This document shows positions 46,501-59,700 of a DNA stretch of 64,000 nt, in pieces. The notes under the pieces are model-generated. The model did not search any database, was not told the DNA's origin, and saw only the letters and a list, made by a program, of their open reading frames with translations. The number at the start of each line of letters is the position of its first letter. Within the stretch, counting starts at the first letter, position 1. This DNA comes from Abelmoschus esculentus. Its lineage: Eukaryota; Streptophyta; Magnoliopsida; Malvales; Malvaceae. Where the stretch lies: assembly GCA_035048815.1 (NCBI GenBank), contig JAUCBN010000043.1, positions 67,001 to 131,000 on the forward strand, read 5' to 3'. The position numbers were made by a program, and so were the translations under genes.

Positions 46501-47411
46501 TACATGCAATCCTCTAGTCCTGTAGTTGTAAGCTTTATTTTTTTGTTAATGTTGGGAGTGAACTAAGTGGTTCGAGTCATACTTTGGTTTGCCTGCTTAT
46601 ATGTGTCAATTCTCATATTTTTTGTCTTATCATGGCTGTGTTGTTCTATGTTGCTATGTAACTCAGCCTGTTGCTACAACACGTAAGAGTACAGTTCATG
46701 TTGATAAACAAAGTGCAGAAATCTCGTATTATGCTGATGATGAAGATGGAAATAGTAAAAAGTATTCTCGAAGAGGTAAATTAAAAAAAGCCTTTGTTCA
46801 TGATATCATTTGCTCTTGCTGTGACCTTGGCCGTGACCTTGGATAAGATACTATTTCTTACGCTTACGTCATGATTTGTTTTATTCTCTTATCTCAAATT
46901 CATGATTCGTATTATCGTTTTTATAATTTATTGTTGCAGGTCCACTACGTCATAAGTTTCTCAGAGCATTGATTCCCTTCTGGTCAAGTGCATTACCAAC
47001 TCTACCGGTAACTGCACCTCCACGTAAAGATTCAGATGATGGCCCTGAAGCTCGGCCAAAGCATCACAGACCAACACGGATGGATCCACGAAAAATCCTT
47101 CTATTCATGGCAATCATGTAAGTCTTTACTTTTTCTTTTCTTTGGTACACCTGCTCCAATGCCATCCTAAACACTAACATTCAAAATGAATGCACAGATG
47201 TACCTTTCTTATGCATGCGTTTCCCCATGTCCTATTACTATGCATTTCCTTTTGTGCTTATGCTGGTTGAATGCATGTATTTTAATTACACTGTGTATCA
47301 ATCCTGTTATGCAGGGCCTGCATGGCGACTATGGGTATTCTATATTACAGAATCACGCAAAAGTCTCTGGGGGAGGGACGTGTCGATGAGGAGCCAATAG
47401 TAACTAATTAA
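43580..47411 (+). CDS. ZFPL1: Zinc finger protein-like 1 (ZFPL1) homologue, Golgi membrane protein
   Basis: ZFPL1 is an integral cis-Golgi protein; the animal form binds GM130, and plant roles are little known. Nine exons: 43580-43603, 44498-44578, 44780-44900, 45010-45104, 45683-45754, 46291-46527, 46667-46775, 46940-47117, 47315-47411; total 1014 bases, 337 residues. The N-terminus has the B-box-like part (CKCRKATKLYCFVHKVPVC) and then a RING-like finger (CCKCQAVL, HTNCL, CPSCSTSIWPP). A long polar linker follows, and one transmembrane helix near residues 298-319 (KILLFMAIMACMATMGILYY) leaves a short acidic tail. First exon and C-tail phases agree. The Cys/His pattern is complete. Confidence 0.93.
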
Positions 47412-48108
47412 AAGTCTACTGTCATTGCTGCTGTACTCGCCTTCGTCTCTTCTCAGACCTTGCTTTTACTTCAACGGCAGCGGTATATATCACAGAGGTA
47501 TCTATTACCCATCAATCGCATCTTTTCAATTTATTTTCCATTGGGTGGGAATACAAAGGAAAATCAATTCAGTGAAGTCAAGACTGGATGTTTGTAATGA
47601 CCATCTTTTTTAACTTCATATTCAAATAAACAATTAAAAGACAACGGAAGATTAAAACTATTTGTAGAGGGGAAACACTATCTCCAACGTAACAAATAAT
47701 GATCCTTAATATTATATAGCAAAACGTTGAAATAAAACTAGAATTAAGTCGAAAGAAACTTCTGCTTCATAATTATGGCATTAATCTTTAATTCATTATC
47801 TCTTTAATGCAAGATTAGACATGTATATGAGAGTTATATACATACACACACATAAAAAAGACTGCATGAAATACAGAATTGCCATGTAAATTATGGGGCA
47901 AAACACAAAACCTCTGGAGAATTAGTATCTCGAAAGAAAAAAGACAATGTTCTTAGATGCTATTTCTATTTTAGATTTTGTTTTTCTCTGATACATTTTA
48001 CCATATCGATATTGTTGATGCTCGAAAATCTAATTGAATAAGGGCGTAACAAGAATCATGCCAGACCTGAATGACTCTAACTCCATGGAAAATATTGGAG
48101 TTTCTTCT
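47412..48108. other. Convergent 3' regions of ZFPL1 and VSR genes
   Basis: The two genes are transcribed toward each other; this 0.7 kb should hold both 3' UTRs. No other gene seen. Confidence 0.55.
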
Positions 48109-51100
48109 TCATGCACGATTGTTGTCACTTACGTGGCTCGGAACTTCCGCTGGACTATCCAGAGGCATGTATTGTGCCATTATAGCTCTGATTTCAGAAT
48201 CCATGTATGACTGCATAAAGAACAATACAATTAAACATTAGGCAAAAGAAGCCCATATATGCTTAAAATTTTAGTACACAGATGGATATAGAAGAAAATC
48301 CCTTAGTGTGACTTGCCAATCAAAACCCTCGATTCCAGGCACTATGATCAAAACCAAGCCTTCCCGTAGAGGATTCGGTTAGAAAAGTTACGTCCTTAGC
48401 CAACCAATATGCAGTCCAGACTTCAGATTTTCAGGTTATTTTAAAGTGTAATGCATTAACTAACCAATATGCAGTCCAGATTTCAGATTGTCAGGTTATT
48501 TTAAAGTGTAATGCATTAACTTACCCTTAATCGATATTTGTAAAGAAGATAAGCACCGCCACCAGCCATTGCCAAGCCGATAAAAATGACCCACATAGCA
48601 GCCCATGCTGATCTTACATCGGTACGAACCTTACCTGAGATATAACAAGGAGTCAATATCAACACATTAATGGTAAGCTATATATTCCGAAGAAAATAGG
48701 TTCAAGTTGCAAATTCCAGATCAGCCAACTCACTTAAGCAGGTATCATGTTCCCTGATATACAGAAGATCTCCACTGCAAGTGCACTCGTAACTTCCCCA
48801 AGTATTTTTGCAGCTACATTCAGGACACTGGCAGGCTGTCTTCTCCTTGCATTCATCGATATCTGCATGATGGATAAGGCAGAAATATAATATTGATATA
48901 GCATTCCAATATTACTCGGACAGAGGTGAAAGTTCCGGACATGTTGTGTTTAATTTTTTCCCACTTTTTTTTTTCATGCATTTGGACAGTCCTCCTTAGT
49001 TAAAGGGTCACATATCCATACTCAAAGCCGTGAATGTGTTGGGAAAGTGCTGGACGTGAAGATTGCAAGAAAACTTGGAACAGCATTGAAGCATTATGAA
49101 AAAAACAAAAACAAAAACAAACAAGTTTCATGCAAGTTTCTTCATCTTAGGAATGAAATAGGTGCTTTCAAGATGTCCTGTAGGGGACAGGTTCTCACTC
49201 CGCATGGCCTATTGGAGATTTCTGAACCATATAGAGTCACGGAACCGGGATTAAATCTTGAGGAGGGACAAATATAAATTTTCTTTATTGACCTCTTTTA
49301 AAGATTAAAATCACAGTTAATTATTGGCTCCCAACACCAGATATTTGCAGAACTTATCATAAAACACAAAGTAAAAATAAAATAAAAATGGACGGCCCTG
49401 ACACCCTATCATGTAGCTCCCGTCACTGACTATATATTCATCCAAGGCTTACCTTGACAACTGTTGACACCATCACCTTTGAACCCTGGAGGACACTTGC
49501 ATTTAACATTTCCTGTATCCTGTTCAGAGCAGTGATCAGAACATAAACTAGTTTTCACAAGGAAGAATAAACAACAACATGGAAGGAGCTTGTAAATAAT
49601 AAATGTGGCTACTAAGTACTAACCAAACAAGCAGAGTATGCAATTCCATGCCGTGACTCATGCCAACAACCTCCGCTATTAATCCTGCACCTTCCAGGCC
49701 CACCAGCTGAATGACAAGAAGAAAAAGAATACAAATCTATGTTACTCAGAATCAATTGTAAGTGTCGAACAGGAGATGTTCAATCCCCCCCCCCCCCCCC
49801 CCCCAATTTGCATGTATTTACAGAGTATTTTTATGTTCGTATCTACATATCCATGTTTGGATACATGGTGTACACGCCACACGGATACAAAGTCCTTTCT
49901 CAAGAAGAAAGTTTTAATGTTCGTTATCAAGCATATGCAAACACATGATAGTCATTGTGGGGCTTTAAGGCGAGACACAAGTCATAAGAAACAAATCAAG
50001 TTTTTATTAATATGCAGACTATGTTACTCGAAACACAGATATGCGACCGCATGACCACATGGGTTATGCTTCTTTTTTATTTTTGTATCTATGTTTGGAG
50101 TCCTTAGAGAATCATATCCCCATACCCACGTTCAAATATGTGTCAGATATGGGTGTAGAATATAGTAGGTACCATAATGCTATTGCATCCAATTATGCCT
50201 GTTATCATAAAGCATGAATCACAAACAAACATTAACTCGCTAACTTAACACTCTAAACATTAACTTTGAAGTAAAAACTTTATCCATGCAAATGAAATGA
50301 TCAATAATAGAATCTCAATTCTCACGTTCACAGTGACTGTAACCATCTCCTGTGAATTGCACACCATTAACCAAAGGACATTCACAAATCCTTCCACGAA
50401 ACGTATCCTAAGAAACAAAACAATAAATTCGTATAAGTTCATGGTGTCATAAGCATGTAAAGAACCTTTATCGAAAATGTTTTAAATCATACCTTGCATG
50501 CTGAGAGGTTCGCTGCTTTATCTTGCCAACAACCACCATTGTTATCCAAGCATTCGTTCGTCTCCACATCTGCAACATAGATAAGCGCTGTCACTCATGT
50601 TTCAAATGACTGGAGAGTAAATTGAACTACTACCCTGTCACTTTTAAGAGCCTAACCCTTGGCTACGTTACTCAGACTCAAGTGTGAGTGTTGTATACGA
50701 GCATGCGGCTAACATAGATATGTACAATGCTTTGAAAGTATTTCCATGTATTTTAGAGCATCCTTAGAGGGTCATATACCCATAATCATATCCAAATATG
50801 TGTTAGACATGGGTATTCAAGAAAAATAAAGAGCCAAGCAACATTGATCCTCAATATCATTGGCAGAAGTGGACATTTCACAACGCAAATTCACTCAATT
50901 TTCTCTTGGAATCTCATGACCACACCGCACAACCTAAGTGGAAACAGACTAAAATACATCGTAAGAAAATATAACAATGAAAAACTCACCACTAGTCAAA
51001 CAAATGGCTGGTTCAGTAGTCTCCTCAAAGCCAGCACAGATGGCCTTCAAAACAGCACTTTTGGCCAGCTTTCCTGCATGCAAATATATCAGAAAAGGAA

Positions 51101-53714
51101 AGCACCAAAAATTTATCTAGGAATACAGGTCTGACTATGAACCTCGATACTGGCGATCGTTGACAACAAGTGTAGGCAAAATTGTAACATCGCCTCTAGA
51201 TCCTTTCCCCACCTATGAAAATGTTTCTATTAAAAAGCCTTTCCATGATTAACAGCTTCTAAATGTCAAATATGACAACAAATCCATAACAACGGAGTAG
51301 TAAAACATAAATGTCTAAGCACGAGAGTGATACTTGGGCATCTTGTTCATCTTTCAAAACAGGATTTTCACTATCCGCATCGGGATCTCCCATACACTTT
51401 TCTATCTTTTTACCATCAAGCCCTGAATGGATGACAAAAGAACATCATCAATCAATCATAACTAGTTTCTGGCAATATTTTGATTCTTGACAGTGCTATC
51501 AGTGGCAATTCTAAGTGAAATAAAGGATTCTTTTAATTAACTGTTTACCAAGAGATTTGATAACGCCATCTGCACATTCCTTGTTATATCTTTTCTCCTT
51601 CATGGGGCATCGTATTTGAAAGTCTGTCACATAGTCCCACCACACCCAAGGCCTATTGGTCTCGTTTGCCACTCTGAAAACACAAAGCTGCCTTAAGTTC
51701 TCCATAACAACATCTTTTCCGTCATAACCCGTGCTAAAATCTTGTTCAGGATCTGGTGCACAATATCTTCCATGGTTGATGCATTGAGATTTGCACTGTC
51801 GGCTTAGGGTAAAAGCTTGAGGGCAGTACCAAGTTATATAATGGGGTGTGAATTGAGTATAGCCACCTTTCTCAAGTACCTGAGCAGCACCCTTGAAATC
51901 CTTCACAAATCCCATCAGTATATCACATTTAATTCCACATTCATCATTGCTGTTGGTCCATAACTCATACTCAACACGGTCATCAGGATGTGGAACAGAC
52001 TCTCGCCAATCGAGATTAACATTGACCATATCCCCACCACTGATTGCTTTCTTTAGAGTATCACCAAAAATTTTCTCGATAAGGGCAGATGGAATCGTTA
52101 TATTTTCGATGTATTTCGCAGATGAACGATCCTCTTCAGGTGCATCCATTGTTATCAATTCTTCTTCGATATCATCTACAACAAGCACTGCAGAAGCACC
52201 AGCGTTCTGTACATTCCAAACCTTTAAAGCAAAGAAGCAATCTGGAAAATAACAAGAAAAACTAAGGTACTAAAAGCAGACTTGGTATAGGGGGGATCAA
52301 GAACTACATGCAAGACGATAACTTACTTGAGAACAATAAACAAAATTTCAGCTTATTCTTTTACTGAATCATCACTTCAGCTGTTTGTCATAATCTCATT
52401 TATTTAACAGTTTAATTGCTCTGTAGCAATGTAGCTAAACCATTTAATATGGAGGTAACTATAAGCAACTATTGTGACATGCTTAGGTCACCAACAATTT
52501 TAAGCATCTTAAAACTTATTTTTATTATCAGGCATCTGTTTCATAACCAATCAAACTCAAATCATACACTAAATCTATTCCATTCAGACTCGTATGTGAA
52601 TTTCAAATACAAGCACCTATCTGACAACGATATGTTCAAAAAAATTCATGCATTAGGGGAATCTGTGAAAATTCATACCCCCAGACTCATCCAAATATGG
52701 GTCTACCAAAGTTATTGCAAGAAAAATGAAGAGTCGGGAAACGTATCTCAAACAACTTTTATAGAAACACATACAAGTGATCGCTTTGAAGTAGTGTGGT
52801 AGATAAACTCCCCCTTCAAATCTCAGAAAACAACTACTAGGAGAAAAAGGCATCATACCATGGGAACTCGTCATATCAGCCAGACAGTTTCAGAAATAGA
52901 TGGTAGATGAAAATTAATGTTTTTTGGTGTTAGATTCATAAATAATATTTAAAATAATACATTGGGTAAAAACCCTACCAGACTACTTAATCAGGCTAAA
53001 ACAAGCAAGTTATACATAAAGAAATATGTGAATTTTTAATCAGCCAAATCAAACAAACGACAAAACTCAAAAGCCATGGAAAATGATAAAGCTAAACTTC
53101 TTGAAATGAATGAAAGAATTTTATAATATATATCTCATATAAATCCAAATGAATAAAAAGTAGATTAATTAAAACTCAAACACCAAACTAACGATTGAAT
53201 TTTTTCCTAAAAAGGAGAAAACACTTGAATTAACCAAACCCAACAAAATAAATATTGAAGCTAAAATCTCCCATTTGAAACAAATCAAATTAGCCAAAAA
53301 CACACAAAAGTTGGTCATCACTCAACCCTACAACAGACAAATTATAGCTTAACTAAACTAAATCTTAGACCAATTTTATAATTAAAATGAGAGATGATGA
53401 AAAGGGTTACCTCCACGATCGACCAAAACAAAAGTGGGGAGAGAACCGGACTTGGATTTGAATGAAATCCCGTATTCATCAAAATTCTTACAAGCCTTTC
53501 GGTTTTCCTTGGGATAAACCACGGCACCAGCCATGGTTCCACCATATTGAGGTACCCCAAAGTTCCCAATTGCACTATCGTAGGTTCCTTTAATACTCTC
53601 CGGCGACGTCACCCTCAAGTTGTTCTTTTCCACCACGAATCTCGCGTGGCAATTCCCTATCAAAACCAATAACATAAACGCTTGAAGAAGATGATGGAAT
53701 CTCCGTAGCTCCAT
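48109..53714 (-). CDS. VSR: Vacuolar sorting receptor (VSR/BP-80)
   Basis: Type I membrane receptor that sorts soluble cargo to vacuoles. Twelve exons on the minus strand: 53714-53411, 52241-51549, 51422-51334, 51212-51143, 51073-50990, 50569-50493, 50407-50326, 49706-49624, 49519-49453, 48862-48734, 48634-48525, 48210-48109; total 1890 bases, 629 residues, normal length. Signal peptide (1-24), PA domain (about 50-165), central Cys-rich region, then three EGF-like repeats including a calcium-binding DIDEC type. The transmembrane helix is near 569-591 (AWAAMWVIFIGLAMAGGG). The cytosolic tail carries the YMPL sorting signal (610-613) for AP-1/clathrin. Intron 1 is 1.2 kb. Intron 7 has a 20-base C run and intron 11 a 60-base tandem duplication. 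Confidence 0.96.
48402..48521. repeat. Two-copy 60-base tandem repeat in VSR intron 11
   Basis: Units 48402-48461 and 48462-48521 differ at only a few positions. The repeat abuts the donor site of exon 11 (exon ends at 48525), so the first intron bases AGTTAATGCATTAC recur 60 bases on. Confidence 0.9.
49785..49804 (+). repeat. Homopolymer of 20 C in VSR intron 7
   Basis: Twenty C in a row on the plus strand, G on the gene's strand. Length in the assembly may be unreliable. Confidence 0.9.
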
Positions 53715-55384
53715 CTCGGTTTTTTATTAGTATGTTTGGGATTTGGATTTGATGAAACGGACTTTGAATATCAAATTGAAACATTTTATGTTGTTTTTAT
53801 TTGGTGAAATGATTGAAGAACAACACCACGTAAAATTTTGACAAATTTCAGTCAGTTGAAGGAGATCGTCGTAATAGGAAAGTTGATATAAAAATAGAAT
53901 CAGGTTAAACTAACATCGTAGTCACTTGACTATGGATAACTTTTATGTTTTGCCATGGAATTATAAATTGTTACAAACGGATCACTAAAGTCTTAATATT
54001 TTTTTTTATAAAGGGAAGAATATACTATCATATGCTTCATTAAAAATTTCTTTCAAGTTTAAACTAAAAAAAGACAAAACTAAAAACTATACGTAAACAT
54101 AACCTAGCCACATACTTTATTTCTTTGTTAAACACATATGCAATGTCGATTTTATCCATAACTTTGTATAATAACACGAATAAAATAAAATGAGAAACAA
54201 TAATTAAGTGCTACTCAATCTTCGTTATTTTAAGAATCGATATCATTATGTTTTTGATAAACAATGAGAAAATTATTAAAAAAACGTTATTGGTTGAATA
54301 CTCTTCATATAAGAGACATGTGCATGTTATTATTTATATAAAAATGTTCGATACTATATGTTTAAATTAAAAATTAATGATTTAATTAATTCAATCATCG
54401 ATTTAATTTTTATAAATCGATTAACAATTTATGTTTTTTTATAATAGTATTCATTTTATTATAAATAAGTCCACTTGACTATCCTTCTACTAATCTCATC
54501 ACAAGACTTAAATCAATATTTTTTTTTATTATGAACACAATGTACCTTATCTAACAATTCAATGACGAATCTATGTGTAATGTAAGATGGAACCGTGTTT
54601 ATTCTGGATTTTTTTTTAAATTTATACATTCACTTTTATTTTTTTTATTTGTAATATTTAAAGCTTATGCTTATCCTAAAAATTTTAAATTTTATCTACT
54701 CTGCTTTACATATTTCTAAATTGGTCACTATTAACACTTCTTAGTATCCCTAAAATGGTTTTGAAACATGTAAAAAAGCACTGCAACAAAACAGTAATCA
54801 TTTTAATATATCTAAACCTAAATCAAAACAAATAAAAAATGCTTAAAAGTCTTCATATAAATGGACTGAAATTGAATTTTTCTTAAATTTGAAGGATTTG
54901 GATGCAATTAACCCATACAATGTTACATTTACTTCAGAACGAATCTAATAACTGACAATGTAGCAGATAAATCATGAAAAAACTCAAATGTAAGTGAAAC
55001 GGTGTCGTTGAACTACTTCCCAAAAAGTAGTTTTGTTTCCATCTAACAACCCATCACCCGACCGCTACATCAATTGTGAATAGCACGTACAAGTTATATA
55101 GCGCCAAATATACAAAATTAGTAACAATTGGCTTAAATATTCCACGCTTTTATCACTGGCGCGTGTAAATCAGCTAGCAACCTTATTCATCATCACTCAT
55201 TGTTTTTTTATCTATTTTAAAATTATATTTATTGATTTAAATAGCGAGGGAATTCAATCATTGTAAATAAGCCTATAAAAGGCGTTCCAAAATCTTAGTA
55301 TTTTCCTCAGCAGATCTTTACAGCTCAAAATCGAAACCCTAATTTCTTTATTTCTCTTTATCTTCTCATCATCATTGAAAAAGA
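53715..55384. other. Divergent promoter region of VSR and ARL8
   Basis: The VSR gene runs left and ARL8 runs right, so both promoters lie in this 1.7 kb. It is AT-rich with long homopolymer tracts. No gene recognised. Confidence 0.5.
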
Positions 55385-58253
55385 ATGGGATTATGGGAAG
55401 CTTTTCTCAATTGGCTTCGAAGGTAAGTTATATTCCTTGTTTGGTTACTGTGAAAACAAAAGCGACAAATTTAAGAAATTGAATCTTTTGTTTTTCGTCT
55501 TAAAATCGAAATCGAACTTAGGCTAACATCTTACAAGAAGAAAAGAAAAGAAAAGAAAAGAAATTGTTTATGTTCGTTCTTCACTTATTTTATTACTGAT
55601 TTCAGTTTGTTTGTTTTTTTTTTGAATTTTTGAATTTTATTATTTTAATAGTTAAAAGTTGGTGTAAGTATATAAATGTTTGGAACCAGCGCGTTTAAGT
55701 TTTTGGATTTGTTTTTTGTATAAAAAATTTTTAATTGTTTTTTCTTCCCTTTTAATGGGGATATGTTTTGATGCTAAGAGCATCCGCATTACATACGTAT
55801 GGTTGTGATTAGAAGACCAGATTTGAAGTGGGTTGTTTTTGTGATGATTGGTTGGTGGGTAATTTAATTGAGTCTAAACGTCTCTGCTTATACAGTTCAC
55901 AGATTGTTTGCTAACGACTATGTTGAAGTGCTTGATTTTGGTAACTTGTAAAAGATAGCTAGAAGATGTTTTTCTCATATATGCTCTAGGTGTTTGGGCA
56001 CGACTTTGTACTAGATTTCTGTTTATGTGTCTTTTTTGGAGGTATTATGACGATTATTGCACAAAATTCTGTTTCTTTATCATTGCATTTGGGAAAGTGA
56101 TAGCTGCAGCCAGTAGCAACTGCAACAGTGGCAGGGGAGTAAGAGTTTTCGGTTGTCTTGCCGATGCACTTGGAGATAAGGATGTCCTGTTACAGAGTGA
56201 TCATCTAAGTGGTCACCGTAAGTGTTATGTGCAGATTTGGTCAATGCACAAATAGGAGAATTAGATTAGTGGCAGGGTTCTCTTAGAGTGGTCTTCATTG
56301 AGGTCTAGCTGGCTTTTTGCCGTGTATTTTTCCTTGGTGATAATTAAATGACTAACCAAGTTCATAATCATCTTGTACAAGTGAGGAATAAAATCCACCC
56401 TTCAACTTCCCGCTTTTGATGTTGTATGAAACTATGTAAAATTTAAGTGGTCCGTCACGAACGAAAAAAGCTCTTTTAACAGCCCTAGCCTAACATCACT
56501 GCATGCGTTACACTGACTAAAGAACTCAAGTTCGAAATACGAATTGTTCTGTAACTGTTTTCTTCTTCTTTTTTTTTTTTTTTTGTGTGTGTGTGTGTGA
56601 GTGGGGTGGGGGGGGGGGGGAGGGAGGCGATGTATTGTCCAAACTAGTGAGCTGTCGAGTCATGAATTACACAGGCATTTTATTCCTTCATGTGTATTTA
56701 TGGATTGCATTATAATTTTGAAAGAGCTTTAGATGCATGTTTGTTATTGTCTTTTTTTTGCATATTGATCCCATCTAATTGAATTAAATTTCCTGCACAG
56801 TCATTCTTATTTTCTTTCCGCTTCTTGTAGTCTCTTTTTCAAGCAAGAGATGGAATTGTCTTTAATAGGCCTCCAGAATGCCGGAAAAACATCCCTGGTT
56901 AATGTCATTGCTGTAAGTGCATTTACGTGAGAGTTATAACATTGTTCTGTTTTGTTAGCATCATATCTCCTTTATCCCTGTCCTGGCTGCTTGACTACTG
57001 TTCCCACATCTTTTTCCAGACTGGTGGATATAGTGAAGATATGATTCCAACGGTAAGTCGCATGGCAAAGAACCGATATGAAAAATTATTCTCAAGAATG
57101 TTAATTTGCTTGCAACATCTTTTTGTTTTTGTGTTCTTTTGTTTGTTGTAATTTTCATTCTGTTTGCAGGTAGGGTTTAATATGAGTAAAGTAACTAAAG
57201 GAAATGTCACTATAAAGTTATGGGATCTTGGGGGTCAACCAAGGTTTAGGAGTATGTGGGAGAGATATTGTCGTGCTGTTTCGGCTATTGTGTATGTCGT
57301 CTCTACTTTTTAGCTACTATATTTCTCTTTATAGCATCAGCATGAACTTGGAACACATGACAATGTTTAATGTTTCTATGGTATGCATGTCTTGACTTCA
57401 TAAAGTTACGATGACCTATGTTCTGTCCTTGGGTTAACCATGTTAAACTAAAAATACAAGCGAATTGTTAGGTAATAGAAGGGAAAAACGAATAAATTGT
57501 TTCCTTGTACGTGCTACAATTGTAAATATACAAGCATGTCCAAATATCTAATTGAAGACATTGGAAGTCAAGAAATTATCTTGATAAATTCTGGTTCACT
57601 AGTGAGCTTATATTTAACAGGACTTAAAACATAGAGTTGCAGCTATGATTTCTTCTTTACTTTTTCATCTCCATCGCACTTGTTATTCTTATTTTCTTTC
57701 CTTGTTCGTCTACTTATTTCTGTAATATCCTACAGACAAATTTAAACGTATTTCCTTGTTCATCAACATAGATTGATATATGCTATTTGATGGATATAAA
57801 ATACATGTTTTGCACCATCATGTTTTCTTTCATATTGATGGTCGACTAGTTCTTACTCAGATTTTCTGCAATATACAGCTATGTTGTGGATGCTGCTGAT
57901 TCTGATAACTTATCCGTCTCAAGAAGAGAACTCCATGACCTGCTAAGTAAAACCTCACTGAACGGTATCCCCCTGCTGGTACTCGGAAACAAGATCGACA
58001 GACCCGAAGCCTTGTCTAAGGAAAGTTTGACAGAACAAATGTAAGTAAAAGAATTAGACATGAATCTTTGTTTAGCCTGACATAACCAAACTGTGGTCAT
58101 TAATTCGTCAAAAACTTGCCATTGATGTTATGCAGGGGGCTAAAGTCTATTACAGACAGAGAAGTTTGTTGCTATATGATTTCATGCAAGAACTCAACCA
58201 ACATCGATACGGTGATTGATTGGCTCGTGAAGCATTCAAAATCAAAGAATTGA
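55385..58253 (+). CDS. ARL8: ARF-like small GTPase ARL8
   Basis: ARL8 GTPases act on late endosome/vacuole membranes; in Arabidopsis they are also host factors for tobamovirus replication. Six exons: 55385-55422, 56831-56912, 57020-57052, 57170-57291, 57879-58040, 58136-58253; total 555 bases, 184 residues, the standard length. P-loop GLQNAGKT at 26-33, switch I Thr in MIPTVGFN, switch II WDLGGQ, NKID base-recognition motif, and C-terminal SCKN. The Trp-rich N-terminal helix (MGLWEAFLNWLRSLFF) is the ARL8 membrane anchor. Exon phases are consistent throughout. Intron 1 (1.4 kb) holds an AAAAG-type repeat (about 55540) and a T/GT/G tract (about 56567-56625). Confidence 0.96.
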
Positions 58254-59700
58254 GATCTCAGAAACTTCGTTTTGCTGTCTGGTCTGATCTTTCTAACAAG
58301 GTTTGTCCATGGCGAGGACCATGGTCGTAATTTTCCAACTTTGCTTGAAGCACTGGTATTATATAAATATATATCGTTTGGTGGGTGCCATGTATAGATA
58401 TTGCGATGTAAACAACTAAACAAGGTAAAACGTTTTGTGGATTTGCATTAAATAAAGGTCTTTTGGATTAATTTTTATCTTTTTGGTTCCTTGTGGATTA
58501 AAAAATTGGATTTGGCCGTCCATGAGTTCACGATTTAATGGTATTATTGAAGTTTTGAGAAATTTGAGTTTTTAGGTAAATAGTAGTGTGTACTAACACA
58601 CTTCGTTCGGTACAACTAATGTAAAAAATGTGTTATATTAAATGATATTAATGTATTTAAAAAATTGATGAAAGATAGTTGTTATTACCTTAAGATGTAT
58701 AATTATAGAATTTATGATAAAATTAAAAGTTTAGTGTTGTATATACCTATCGTTTTATTTATAAAATTTTAATTTTATATTTTCTCTAGTTTTGAATATC
58801 GGTCATTACATTGTTTAAAATTTATAGTTTAAGGTATATTATTTAAGAATTTAAGATTTATGAGTTGAGTCATCGTTAAAAGTTTAGAGAGTATGATTTG
58901 ATATTTGTGGTTTAATGTTTGGAGTTTATAGTTTAAGGTTTATGTATTGAAATTTGAGGTTTTTAGTTTATGGTTCAAGTTTTAGAATTTATGATATTGA
59001 GTTGGGATTTATAGTTGAAGTTTATTTTTGAGTTTATAGTTTGTAGCATAAGGTTATGTGTTTATGGTCTGAATTTAGAGTATAATGTTTATGGTTTGGG
59101 ATTTAAGGTTTGAGTATAAAATTTAGGGTATGTAGTTTTGGATTTTAGATTTGAATTTATTATTTATGATTTATAATCGTAGTTTGATGTTTAGTGTTTT
59201 TAGTTTAGTCTCATGATTAAGGTTTATTTTTAGAGTTTGGAGTATATAGATCACGATTCATATAGTTTAAAGTTGAGATGGAGGATCATAGTTTAACGTT
59301 AGTATATTTACAATAATTTAAATACTTAAAAAGTGAGAGAATAATTAACAAAATTAACGTGTTAAATAACCACCATTTCTATACTTGTGATAAATATCAT
59401 TTAATTTGCATATAAAATAATACACCTTATTAAATTTCACATTTACAAATATACATATAAAAGTAAGTTCTATAATAGAGACATTAAATAATATAATACG
59501 TTAGTAAACGAAGCATTAAGTATTATAGGTGTTCATTAGATTATGTTGAGTAAAAAAATATATAATAATTAATTTTATGTATTTATTTATGTTGGATTAT
59601 TAAATTTTGGATAGTTTAAAGTTTAAACTACTATAGTTAAAGGGGTATTTGTGAAATTATCCCATAAATATTTAAAAACCGGTTCTACTATAAGACTCCA
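58254..59700. other. ARL8 3' UTR, then AT-rich repeats
   Basis: From about 58800 to 59280 the sequence is a long series of GTTTAGAGTTTATGGTTTAAG-like words, degenerate low-complexity DNA. No gene seen. Confidence 0.5.

Noticed and set aside
51893..52252. A 119-codon plus-strand frame
   Set aside because: Lies antisense to VSR exon 2, which is clearly coding.
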